Shown here one piece after another: positions 22,697 through 33,772 of a stretch of DNA of 64,000 nt; positions within the stretch are counted from its first letter, which is position 1, and every line of letters starts with the position of its first letter. The translations under genes were made by a program, and so were the position numbers. The notes under the pieces are model-generated. The model ran no database searches. It saw only the letters and a list, made by a program, of their open reading frames with translations, and was not told the origin of the DNA. The stretch is taken from positions 3,107,583 through 3,171,582 of the forward strand of contig JYIP02000002.1 of the NCBI GenBank assembly GCA_001051155.2, written 5' to 3'. Source of the stretch: Chrysoporthe austroafricana (taxonomy: Eukaryota > Ascomycota > Sordariomycetes > Diaporthales > Cryphonectriaceae).

Positions 22697-25033
22697 TTTG
22701 AAAAAAAAATTATAATTGTTGCCCGCGCAGCAGGATAATTGCACTGTGTAGAGAATGAAATTAAAGTGAAGCAAACGGTCGCTGTCGACTAAAGTAACTA
22801 TCGAGATGAAATATCGTTCAGCATTCGCATTCAAGAGGCAGGAGGAGGGCCATTATATAGGTCTTGAACAGGCAGCCAGCATATGTTCATTCGGGGATGG
22901 AACATGTTGTGGTGACATCTCGTCACCTCACTCCGCCCTTCTTGAGATGATCACCAGCGGTTTTCGTCAAAGCGACTAAGGGTTGAAGCTGTCCCAAACA
23001 TTTTCACAATTATTGGGCCAAACTGCCAAGCGGTACCGAGACTGAAAGGTGATCTCATGCGGAGGCAAACGGCGACGATTGCGGTATGCCACCGCAAGGC
23101 GTCGCATCACGGACCGCGCCTAGAAATGACTACGGCGCGGATCCCACAACTTCCGCACCGCGCACGATTGATAGTGGCTGAGCGCAATCTCATAGTCTCG
23201 ACAGTGTTCATGGAGACAGAAAACGCCATGCAGGGCTACGTTATGCCGTTCATCAACGGAGTCTTGACTAACGAAGCATCCGCAATGGACTCCCTACTCG
23301 GACTATCAGCGAAGCCTGGCTTTGAGAATCTTCGGAGATCACAAACATCGTGGTGATCATGCTAATGAATCTAGCCGGTTGTGTTTGTCTTGGCTTTTCC
23401 CGTGAACCTATCGCGATTGTGCTCTATGTGATGCAAGGAGGGCGATCCTCGAGTAGATATCTTGGATCCGTCTTGGCTCCGAGGGAATGGGGATGCTGCC
23501 TTATAAGATTGCCCACCTAAAGCAGCGCCAAGGTTGGCTACTGTAAGTATTGTAGTCTTGGCCATGGGGCTATGCGAACCGGAGCCGAGGAAGGCTGGAA
23601 GGTTGAAACACAGCAATGTCTAAGCAAACAAGACAACCAAATTCGGGATCAAGTGTCGCACTCAGCCTCCCGACACACATTGAACGATATCTTAACCGTT
23701 TACCTGATGAATTTGCCTTCGAAGTTTCATAAAGGTTACTTTCAAGCACGCAAAGCTGGAGATCATGTTTGGCTGCCCGGTGACGCCTGTCGAATTGGTT
23801 GCAGCCTCAGCCTGATCCATGCTTGGTTCAGTCACGGTCGATCATGGTCTGGCCTCAATGTTGAAGTGTTCGCACACGTAAACATTTCCCGGAATATGAG
23901 CAATGTTCGACGAATCAAGGAAACTGCCTCAGGATTCACCAACTTTGTTAAATTGAGGATTGGTTCATCCCCTAGCTGCTTAGTTTCGTCTCTCGTTCTC
24001 TGCCTGTCAACCATCGATCTGAAGGGGCGGAATCGAGTAGCGCAGCCCGCGCGCCGTACAGACAACCGCTTTCGTCTCACGTGTTGCCGTCGTGTTTAGC
24101 TGATGAAGTGCCGTCTGGAAGTGAGAGTTGCTTTGTTTCTGTGCGCAGGTGATGGACGTTAAGATGAGACGCAGCAACGAGATCAACGAGATATACGGCA
24201 GCATTAGCTCCGTAAAGATGCTGTCTCACTGAGCCGATTGCAAGTTGGCTGGCACGCTGGTAGCACTCCAGATGAGACATAGCCGCGAAACAACTGTGAA
24301 TTCTTGGACAACGGCAGAGAGGGGCATCGACTCGTGATGAAAATCGTCCAAAGTCAGCGGTGTTCAGAAGTACCCCTGAAACCCGTTTTCAAGCTGGAAG
24401 CCAAGCAATTAATCAATCACATGGGCACCCTGCGAGGCTGAGCTTGCACACCATGGCGTGCTCTAAAGATGTTGGCAAGACGAAGTCAGAGAGCGAAGCT
24501 TGGCTTCAAGAGCTTGATTCGAGCCTCGAGACCAGAGCTAGGTCCTATATCCGGGGGCAGCGATGTTCTCCGTAAGACCATATCAGACTCACAGTCTGTA
24601 CTATATGGTGATTGAGTCCATGTTGTGAAGAGGATGGACTTGAAGACGACATGATCTTGAGATCCACTTTTTCACAATCTTCTCTCATTGGCCTCAGCTT
24701 GAAATGCATGCTTAGTCAACCCATCAACGTCGTCTGTTGCACCCATCAGCTGGCAGTCACTGGCAACTTCTCAACAATCCAATTTAGTAGCACATTCTGG
24801 ACGAAACAGAACAAAAGTGCTAAGCCTCATTTTTGCAATATATTTCTGTGAGGTCTCACAGCTGTGTTCTCCGCTGCTGCAGTCAGGCTTCTCGGCTGGA
24901 GTTTCTGTGAGTCAGTGCAGGTCGTCCAGGCTTAGCACGTACGTCGATAACAGCAGATGCTACACTCTCACAGTCAACGGTGTCCAAACTTTGACCAGGC
25001 GACTGCCGCCAAAGGAGTCACACCAGATGACTT
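22697..25033. other. Intergenic, 2.3 kb, no gene supported
   Basis: The left end is the promoter of the Egh16-like gene and the right end that of the CCA-adding enzyme. Frames up to 175 codons (from 23572) have no recognisable features and no matching splice signals. Confidence 0.5.
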
Positions 25034-26805
25034 ATGTATCGAATCGCCTTCAGGACCTCACTCTCGAAAACGAGTCAGTTCGGAATTCTCCCTTCTTGGC
25101 AGATGAAGAGAAAACTCAGTCCAGCCAGTGCCAATATGACGACCACACTGCAGCTGGATCCCCGCGAGAGACAGCTCAAGAGACTACTCATCGACGCAGC
25201 TGCCTACATCGACAGAACAGATACCAAGACTTCAGATCAGGAACTTGTATTGAGATGGGCAGGCGGCTGGGTCCGCGACAAGCTTCTGGGCCAGCAGAGC
25301 CACGACATTGATGTCGCCATCAACTGCATGACAGGCGAGATCTTTGGCAACAAGCTTCGCGACTTCTGCGATGTACCCCAGAACAAGGAGAAACACAACC
25401 TTCGTAAGGAGGACCTGGGCAATTTGCACAAGATTGCTAAGAACCCAGATAAGTCCAAGAATCTGGAGACGGCCACGGTCAAGATATTTGGCCTTGATGT
25501 CGACTTTGTGAATCTACGTACAGAGACATACGCCGAAGATAGTCGAAACCCTCAAATGGACTTCGGAACGGCAGAGGAGGACGCCAGCAGACGCGATGCG
25601 ACAGTGAACGCGCTCTTCTACAACATACATACTGACGAAGTGGAAGACTTTGTTGGTGGCCTGGAGGATATGCAAAGGAAGGTCATCCGCACGCCTATGG
25701 AACCCTTTCAAACATTCATGGATGATCCTCTACGCGTGCTCAGACTCGTCCGATTTGCCAGTCGTCTTGGCTTCACTATTGAGCCTCCTGTGAAGCAGTC
25801 TATGAGCAACGAGAAGGTTCTCGGCGCTCTGCGGGCCAAAATAAGCCGTGAGAGAGTTGGTGTGGAGGTCGAGAAGATGTTGAAGGGTGAGAAGGCTCCC
25901 GAAACATGATCAGCTCCTGACTTGATACTTGAAACCCACCCTCCCTTTGACCCGAAGACATTGCAGCTGGCTGACATTTTGGCACATTAGGAGAGCACCC
26001 TCGAGACGCAATTCGCTACATCCAAGAGCTCGGGTTGTATCACACAGTCTTCACCGATCCCAGCAAGGCCGATATGCCCAAACCTAGCTTAGAGGGGTGG
26101 AGCGTCGCCTATGAATTTCTTCACAGCCTCGCGACACACCCCTTGTATGATGTCCTCATCACGTCAGACGAAGAACGATACCTTGCCTGGGTCCTCGCCT
26201 GCGTGGTCCCATTCAGTCGGATTCCTTTACACAACTCCGTCTCAAACCTTAAGAAAAACCAACCCGCTGCAACGCTGGCGGCTCGCGAGGGCATTAGGGC
26301 CCCGAACAAAGTCACGGAACTGATCACAGCCGCAGTCCGGCATCGAGAGGAGATTGTCAAACTCAAGGACGTCGTCATTCTCGGGAATGAGCGTATGAAC
26401 GAGAGGGACTACTTTGGCATGTCAATTCGCGCGTGGGAGGCTCATGGAAAGCACTGGCGTCTACAGGTCCTTTTTGCCGCCCTCGATGAAGTGATGACTC
26501 GAGCGCAGAAGACGTCTCAGGACGACCTCGCTTCTGCACTCGATGCTGTCCGGGAGAGCTGGCGGATCTTCATGGAACACCTTCAGAGTCTAGACCTGGT
26601 GGACGCGCCTTCCATCAAACCATTGGTAGATGGACGTCAGCTTTCACAAGCACTGGGCATCAAGCCCGGTAGGTGGATGTCATCCGCGTTGGATGTTTGC
26701 ATGGCATGGCAGCTACGAAATCCTCAGGAGACGGACCCAGCTGGAGCGGTTGAGGAAGTCCGGCAGCGCAAGGATGAGCTTGGGATCGCAGGACTACTAA
26801 AGTGA
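25034..26805 (+). CDS. CCA1: CCA-adding tRNA nucleotidyltransferase
   Basis: Two exons: 25034-25886 and 25991-26805, with a 104 nt intron (GTGAGA..TAG); 555 aa. The nucleotidyltransferase head has RWAGGWVRDKLLG followed by the metal-binding DID in HDIDVAI (about residues 74-95). The motif DASRRDATVNALFYN and the template motif MDDPLRVLRLVRFASRLGF follow, which define class II CCA enzymes. The enzyme adds CCA to tRNA 3' ends in nucleus, cytosol and mitochondria. The first 23 residues before the second methionine (25103) are basic and hydroxylated and look like a mitochondrial presequence; a third methionine is at 25136. As in yeast CCA1, alternative starts probably give differently targeted forms. 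The C-terminal half is the helical body and tail. Confidence 0.95.
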
Positions 26806-27323
26806 TAGTTAGCACCATATGCCTATTTCAGTACTTGCGTAAAGTGCTCTGGATGTTCAGGAAATGACGGGGAGGATGGCCACAAAATAGATACCCCATA
26901 GACTTCAGGAAAATGAGCACTCCTCGGAGTGGTTTCGGTACCTCATGCAACTGTTCAAATTCCCTTCGCGAAATATTCTGATGGGTTGAGATGGCCAGAA
27001 ATGGATGAAAGGGAAATATTTCGGCGATAATATATCACACCTCTCAGTTATTTGTCTGCTACCGTACATCTAGGTACAGTATGTGTCAACCACGGGAGGC
27101 TGAGGTTGCGAGACCGCCCGTAGTAGCGGGCCGTGCCAGCGGCCGTTGCCCCGCCGCTTACCATCTTTAGGGTCCGGGTGACAGGCGGCTGCTAGAGAAC
27201 CCACCTGGACTTCAGGCTCTGAATTGCTGCAGAAAACAACCGCTCTCACCAAACAAACCTCGATGTGGTGCATTGGGCTGCGCGTGGCCTTTAGCCTCAT
27301 GACTTGATCACAATATCGTGATC
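26806..27323. other. Intergenic, no gene seen
   Basis: No protein-like frame or RNA gene recognised between CCA1 and the Tti2 gene. Confidence 0.55.
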
Positions 27324-29287
27324 ATGCCGGCCCTTGAGGAGCTTGTGAAAGCCGTCCGCACACTTTCGACGTCCACGGGCTTCACGGACGACGTCTGGCA
27401 ATCATTGGGTGATTGTGAGTCTTGCCTCGTCTCCTCCGTTCATCGTAGACACCTGAGCTGACACACCGGGCTCAGACGTGCCAGAGCACGTCACCTTCGC
27501 AGCACTTGCCGATGAATCATCGTGCTTGAGACAGACGGTATTGTAGCCAGCCTCTTTGTGCCATTTCCGTGAATATGCTGACCGTGAGTTTGCAGGATCC
27601 TCGGACCGGTCTTGTTGCCATCCTTGCCTGTCTCAAGAACAAGGACAGACTTGAACGCGGGCCAAATGATGATGCGGCCTTGCAGAGTCTCTGTGACTGG
27701 ATCGCTGAAGCCATTGCTCCACGCGTGACTTCCGAGGAAGGTAAGAGTGCGGGTGTGTAGAGACTCTGGCCCGAGAGACCCTGTGAAGAGCTCTGACTCA
27801 CAGAAGAACAGGAGACGATGAGCACTCCGACTACGAACGAGTCGTGCAACATAGTCGCGAGCTAGAACCCTACGGCATCGAAATACTGTGGATATGCGGC
27901 AATGATTACGCAGCCAGGTTCAGCGAGGACACGCTTCTCACTGTCATTTCCTTCACCGAGATGGCACTGACGTCCGACGCCTCAGACAGAACGTCGGATC
28001 CATATCCATGGACGACCCAAGACGCGGGTCGGCTCCCCAGGGATCTGGTGCACTTGCAGCTCTCAAGCCACTTCAAGAAAGACAGCCTGATTGTTGAGAC
28101 CATTCTCAAGGGTTATCTACGCCCCATGTTTTCCCGATCCAGACCCAAAGCTGTCACAGCATCGGGGAGGAAGGCCGAGTTCCCGGACGAAGACGATCCT
28201 CACCGCGGATTATCAGACGAAAACAAGGAGGTCAAACCGTGGAAGTATGCGGATTATAGAGCAATAGCCATCTTTGAATGGACAGTTCAAGAGGCGAATG
28301 TAAGCGTCTTTTCTTTTAGCAGCTATAACACCTCCAGACACCTAGCAGCGCGGCCACGACTGACTCTTATGTCAATAGGAGGATCTCATCAGCAAGCAGT
28401 GGCCGTTGTTCATCCCAATGCTCCTGACACTGGTAGACGATGGGGCCACGAGGATTCGAGCTCGCGGTCTTGCCATTCTGAATGTCTTCCTGGTGAAATT
28501 CCCTGATAACATCCTTCGCGACACCGGCCTCGCCAGCGTATTTCAAGACGCCGTCTTCCCGACGCTGCACTTCCTGCCGAGCATCACTCCGGAGGAAGAA
28601 TCGATCCAGCTTCTTGGACCAGCATACACAACACTTCTGACGCTTGCAAGGAAAGCATATGTAAAGGCCCAGACTGGGTCTGAGAACAGTCGCTCATCGA
28701 GAGCCAGCCTCTTGGACAAGATACTGCGTGACGGCGTTTTCTCATCTTATTTCCACGCCAAAGAGCACGTGCGAATCGTCAAGTTATTATTTTCGCAAAC
28801 GACCGACATTGTTAGGGAGATGGGCATTCATGCTGTCAAGCATTTGAAGGCGAGTTCCTCGTCAACGCCGTTGCAATTGCTTGCTCATGAGGGTATCTAA
28901 ACAATGCTGATAATACGTGTACAGGATCTGATCCCCATGCATTCCGAAGTCATGACAAATCCCTTCGCACCCTTGGCGCCAGACACGCTGCACTCCGCTC
29001 TACGCTCTCTCGAAACGGTAATCTTGAATTGTTGGCCGCGCCTTTCAACGCCCGCCTACCAGGAGGAACTGGTGAGGGCTCTCGTCGTCTGCTTTCTAAA
29101 CGTGCACGACGAGAACGACGAGCTCAACAGTGACCTCGTGTTGGTCAAAACCTCACTCATCAAAGCAGCAGCCATGCTCTCCATCGCGACCCAGAGGGGT
29201 GACAATGGAGGAGACAGTCTGAAGGGAAAAGTAGCACCACTGATCGCACAAGAGCCTCTTCTTGCAGACCTCTTTAAGGATCTTTGA
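27324..29287 (+). CDS. TTI2: Tti2-like protein (TELO2-interacting protein 2)
   Basis: Six exons: 27324-27414, 27476-27537, 27596-27740, 27812-28299, 28379-28849, 28925-29287; 539 aa. The protein is an all-helical, HEAT-like solenoid. Landmarks are DDGATRIRARGLAILNVFL, HLKDLIPMHSEVMTNPF and CWPRLSTPAYQEELVRALV. Tti2 works with Tel2 and Tti1 (the TTT complex) as an Hsp90 co-chaperone that matures PIKK kinases such as TOR, ATM and ATR. The last intron (28850-28924) has a GC donor (GCGAGT..CAG), and retaining it gives a stop. The gene converges on FIG4 with 116 bp between stops. The assignment rests on fold and motif recall, so another HEAT protein is possible but less likely. Confidence 0.76.
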
Positions 29288-29403
29288 AACATAGGTCTTT
29301 GAAACGAGCATCACCAGTCCTTAGACGTGACAGGATACGTCAAAATGGTGCTGTCCCACCTATCCCGCATCGCTTCCTGCCATTTATCAGGCATGGACGA
29401 CTC

Positions 29404-32400
29404 CTAGTCAACGGGTTGCTGCTTGAACAGGCTCTTGCCACGAAGCCATTTGCCATAAGCCTTATAGCGCTTTTTCTGCGCATCCTCGTCTTTCACTGTG
29501 AGCGGGTCTTCTCCAACCTTCAGCAGGTCAGAATACATGTGCCAATAGTCATCCATTGCCGCGCTCCCAGTGAGATTTGCGCCACCTGATGATGCTCCTG
29601 GCGGTACGAGCAACAGACCGTCGCTCTGCCAGCTCCCGTTGACGTACTCCTGGTACTCACTGTCGGCCACGTCGGCCGGCGTGTCGGATGACACAACCAA
29701 TGGGAGATTCTGCGGATGGCTGACGTATCGAACATAATCTTCAGCCTCTTGCGCGCTGACAGACGGGTTGAGCGACTCATGAACGACCTTTGTGAAGGTC
29801 CACTGCGCCTGGCGGGACTTCTCCAGCGGAGTCGCCTTAACCTTCTGCTGGTTCGCTTCGACAGGCTGCTCGACATTGCCATTCACAATAGGCGTCGCAG
29901 GCTCCTTCATAATGCCGTGCGGGCTGCCGTTCAAGCCAGCCTTGTCCTGGACAGGCGACTGGTGGAGCCAGCGTTGCAGCGAGATGACCTTGTTCGGGTG
30001 GCCCGCCTTCCCAGACGCAATGGATGCCGTGTCGTCGTCGCCATCGGCCTTGGCGATCTCGTTCGGGTCCAATATCGTCACCCCCTTTTTCTGTTTGCGC
30101 TTATCGTGGCCATCGCCGTCTGTCTCGGGGCGGGCGCGCACATGGAACGGGCTAAGGTCGTAGCGGCCGTCTTGTGTGGACTTGAATGGGATGTACTTGA
30201 TTGTTGAGTTCATCTTGTACGGGAACATCTTCTGCAAGGATGACAAGGTCAACGGGCGATAGTACTCGAGCCAGTAGTCATCGAAATAAGAGACTGGCAG
30301 CTTCGACTCGGTGCCCTTGGGCGGTGAATAGTCTGGCAATGTATGCTCCTTGAGAAAATCTGGCGTGTACCATTTGATATAGCTTCTCTTCCTCTTGTTC
30401 GCCCACGTCCTCGGATCCGCATGATGCAGGTAGTAATCTGTTGCCAGGTCCCAAAGCATTGGTTGTCCCTGCGCAAAGATGTAGTTCCCCAGGAACAGGT
30501 TGTACGCCTCCTGCCGCTGCCCATCCATGAACGAATTGTTGTAGTACCGCTTGAAGCTCTCGATCATGTCGCGGCTGTGGCTCGTCCACTGGTTGATCTT
30601 GCGGTACGTCTCCATGGTGTTGACGAGCTGCGACCCGCCGTACTGCACGGCGATCGTGTCCCCGTGATCATGATACATGTGCGTGAACAGGTTTACCGCG
30701 TCCGTGTCGTACTCGATCGCCGTGTCGCCCAGGATCCCCAGGGCGTGCAGCTGGTGGCCAAGCGCGCGCTTGCCGATCACAAATTGCGCGGCGTTGGTCC
30801 GGTCCAGGCAATCGATGCAATTGGTGCGTGCGACGCCATTCTGCACTCGTTTGGGGTTGATCACCCCGTCGCCATTCTGGAAGAAGCCGGTCGTCACGAC
30901 GACATCTTCGGCGATGTCCTCCAGAGTTTGGATGACGTCCTGGGCGGGGTCTTTGGCGGCGCGCGACATGTCCCAGTGGCGCTGGATGATCTTGTTCTTT
31001 TCAGGTAGAAATTGGTTGAGGTATGTGATGGCCTTGCGGTACTCCTCCAGCAATTTCGACTCACGCGGAGTCCGTTCCTTCGCCTTCACGAGGTTGAGTA
31101 CATAAATCGGCGAGCCATACCGCTCGAACAAATTGTCAAAATGCAAGGCAGCAGCGCTGTAGAAAGGATCGACCAGATTCAGCTCGATAGGTGGCTTCGG
31201 AGTGACACCTGTATTGTCCTGTGTCCAGTAGAGTGGGATAGATCCACGGTGCTGGACATAGGACGTATACTCCGGGCTGGCAAAGAGCTTGCCACCGGGC
31301 GCATGGAAAGATGTTGTGAGCGCTTCAGACACAATCTGTTCAGTCTCCACGTCGTTTGCCACATATCCAAGGTCATTGGCTCCGCGCTTCAGGAAACGAG
31401 CTCCTGCAAAATACCGAGACCGACGGGCTATGATGGCGATGAACGCAGTTCGACCATAGATAGACACCGAAGCCTGATCCACATAGCCGTGTATGATAGG
31501 ACGACACCAATCAAAGGGGTCTTTGAGAGCATCCACAGCAGGCCGGAGAAGATGACTATTCCAGACGAACATTGTGTTCAGATCATCATCCACAGAGCAA
31601 GGCAAGCCACTATTCAACGCTATTCGCTCCTTGGTGATGTTGTGCTGTAATGTCCGCGTGATATCATATGAATAACTGTAATAGAAGGACCTGGTGAGGT
31701 CAAGGTTGTTGAGGATGGATAGGAATCGAGACTCCTCAGTATTCCGCTGGTCAGTCTTGTACTTGGCCGGTGTGAGGGGAATCAGCTCCGTGCCTTCGAT
31801 CTGGTATATATAGTGACCACCAAGCATTGCTACAATGCTCCTCTTCGTAATGAGCAGCATGTAGTATGGTCCAGTGAATTTGACGAAGCCCAGCAGGCCC
31901 CAAGTTGTGCACTTCAGCCTGATGCCTCCCGTGCCCTTATTCCCATCGTCGATGGTGTCAAGAAGCTGGTTCATCTGCTTCTGCGTGTACACAATCTTGT
32001 CGTCCGTGATGCTCAAGTCGCTGTCGTCTACCATCCTGTCAATCTTGAGGATGCGATACCGTTTTTCTGTCACATCCCCGCCCACGATATAGTACCTGCT
32101 CGCCGTCTCGTACAAGCTGAACTTGTGCATCTTGTGGACGGGCCTTTTCCTCGGCCTGCCTTCCTCACCAGCGTCCTCCGTTCCCGTGGTACCATCGTAC
32201 TCTTCCTCGGACGCGAGCCCGTGTGTCCCACCTCGACTCGCCGGATCTGGACTCGACGTGCGGTGGAAGGGCTCCGCGACAGTTGGGTCGTCGTCGTCGT
32301 GGACCTCTGCAGTCGGTGATGCGTGAGAGGCAGACTTGGGCGGCACCGCACTGTCATCCCCCTCTGGGTCGTTCCGCAGTTGAGGGAAGGGCGCCTGAGA

Positions 32401-32541
32401 GCCGACGTTGACTGGAGTGGGCGGATCCGAGCTCGAGGGAGTGCCCATGCCCATGCCAATGCTAATGCCAGAACCGCCAGCGCCTGGAGCGGCCGGGCCA
32501 GGCACCGAGTCGGGGCCTTCGTCACCAATCGTGTTGTCCAT
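29404..32541 (-). CDS. FIG4: Phosphoinositide phosphatase Fig4 (Sac domain)
   Basis: A single exon of 1045 codons. The first ~130 residues are a low-complexity serine/proline/glycine/aspartate region longer than in yeast. The Sac domain follows, opening with FSLYETASRYYIVGGD. The catalytic CX5R motif is in RTNCIDCLDRTN near residue 574. The sequence ANDVETEQIV and the C-terminal TWANKRKRSYIKWYTPDFL and YYRPLTLSSLQKMF are typical of Fig4 rather than Sac1. No transmembrane pair is present, unlike Sac1. Fig4 acts with Fab1 and Vac14 on the vacuole/endosome membrane and removes the 5-phosphate of PtdIns(3,5)P2. The 5' flank runs straight into a damaged homopolymer region. Confidence 0.94.
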   Translation of the reverse strand: MDNTIGDEGPDSVPGPAAPGAGGSGISIGMGMGTPSSSDPPTPVNVGSQAPFPQLRNDPEGDDSAVPPKSASHASPTAEVHDDDDPTVAEPFHRTSSPDPASRGGTHGLASEEEYDGTTGTEDAGEEGRPRKRPVHKMHKFSLYETASRYYIVGGDVTEKRYRILKIDRMVDDSDLSITDDKIVYTQKQMNQLLDTIDDGNKGTGGIRLKCTTWGLLGFVKFTGPYYMLLITKRSIVAMLGGHYIYQIEGTELIPLTPAKYKTDQRNTEESRFLSILNNLDLTRSFYYSYSYDITRTLQHNITKERIALNSGLPCSVDDDLNTMFVWNSHLLRPAVDALKDPFDWCRPIIHGYVDQASVSIYGRTAFIAIIARRSRYFAGARFLKRGANDLGYVANDVETEQIVSEALTTSFHAPGGKLFASPEYTSYVQHRGSIPLYWTQDNTGVTPKPPIELNLVDPFYSAAALHFDNLFERYGSPIYVLNLVKAKERTPRESKLLEEYRKAITYLNQFLPEKNKIIQRHWDMSRAAKDPAQDVIQTLEDIAEDVVVTTGFFQNGDGVINPKRVQNGVARTNCIDCLDRTNAAQFVIGKRALGHQLHALGILGDTAIEYDTDAVNLFTHMYHDHGDTIAVQYGGSQLVNTMETYRKINQWTSHSRDMIESFKRYYNNSFMDGQRQEAYNLFLGNYIFAQGQPMLWDLATDYYLHHADPRTWANKRKRSYIKWYTPDFLKEHTLPDYSPPKGTESKLPVSYFDDYWLEYYRPLTLSSLQKMFPYKMNSTIKYIPFKSTQDGRYDLSPFHVRARPETDGDGHDKRKQKKGVTILDPNEIAKADGDDDTASIASGKAGHPNKVISLQRWLHQSPVQDKAGLNGSPHGIMKEPATPIVNGNVEQPVEANQQKVKATPLEKSRQAQWTFTKVVHESLNPSVSAQEAEDYVRYVSHPQNLPLVVSSDTPADVADSEYQEYVNGSWQSDGLLLVPPGASSGGANLTGSAAMDDYWHMYSDLLKVGEDPLTVKDEDAQKKRYKAYGKWLRGKSLFKQQPVD

Positions 32542-32766
32542 TGCGAGGATATGCGCTCCGGCCCGGAGGCCGTCTGAGCTACTCGGCGTTCGGTAATTCG
32601 GTACCGTGTTATCAGAGGTTTCAAGTCGAGGACGGTTGTGAAGTCAGTCAGGTATTGTCGTAGTACTCGAATGCCGCCGGCAGTGGAAGATTGATGTAAG
32701 TAATGCGGTCTTGCAGGGTTCCCGCTGCGGCAACCATGGTTATCATCACTGGCCAGCGGGGATGGA

Positions 32767-32783
32767 CCCCCCCCCCGATGTCC

Positions 32784-32852
<69 letters not shown>

Positions 32853-32869
32853 AAAAAAAATAACTATAN

Positions 32870-32949
<80 letters not shown>

Positions 32950-32955
32950 ACCCAC

Positions 32956-32983
<28 letters not shown>
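32767..32983. repeat. Poly-C and poly-A runs around an N: probable sequencing/assembly artefact
   Basis: A run of ten C at 32767-32776 is followed by long A runs (from 32784 to about 32858, with single C interruptions), an N at 32869, an unbroken C run of about 80 nt (32870-32949) and another A run (about 32955-32983). Real fungal DNA seldom has this structure. It looks like two reads that failed in a poly-A tract and were joined at the N. Frames through it give only poly-Pro, poly-Lys, poly-Gly or poly-Phe and are meaningless. Confidence 0.8.
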
Positions 32984-32988
<5 letters not shown>

Positions 32989-33772
32989 ACCCACCGACTG
33001 GCGCGAAGCTTCCCACACCAGACTCAGGGCAACATACAATAGTAGAAGGAAAAATACAGAGGAGCATTCCAAGAATTACATCTTGACGAGTATTCTTTCT
33101 GCCCTTCATAGTTATAATTATTTTACAGCCGACAGAAAAAAAATTCCTGGTGTCTTCCAGTCTACTTTCTGAGCACTTTCTCCCCTTTTCCACCTCTGCT
33201 CCAAATGGCCATCCCAACTCGGCTACCTTCTTCTCGCCCTCTCTGTTCTCTAGAGGGAATAAGCTAGTTTCCTCTTACAGCGCGGGTCATATCTGTGCGT
33301 CTAAAGGGAAAGGCTTGATATTCCTAAGAAGTACGTTTCTCCGGATTGGATTCCATCACGCTACATCAACTTCGGGATCAGGTCCCTTGTTCCAACTGGC
33401 CGGAGCCATGATGCGCTGACAACTGACCAGTGTGGCTTGAATGGCAAGCGTGGTCGTCTGTTCCTCTTCGGCTCATGCAGCCAGCACAGGCGGAAAGCGG
33501 GAGAATTTCCGCCGCCCAATTACACGAACAGCATTCGTGATTTTGGACCGCACGTTATCTCAGGACGGTTGGCCGGTTGATATCACTAGAGCCGAACAAG
33601 ATATATAGAGTTATGCGGGGTGAACAGATATCTGATCTGTGTTTAGGTCCTCGGATGACCATCTCGTGAACTGGTGGGGACAGAATTGTTCCTCGTTTCT
33701 ACAAGTTATGCCAATATTCTATCCGTGGGCAAGTTGTTGCGGTCGCTCATATCAAGTTGCAAATTCTGGCCT

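Noticed and set aside
32703..33217. Long poly-Pro, poly-Lys, poly-Gly or poly-Phe open frames
   Set aside because: They are translations of homopolymer runs that are themselves probable assembly errors.
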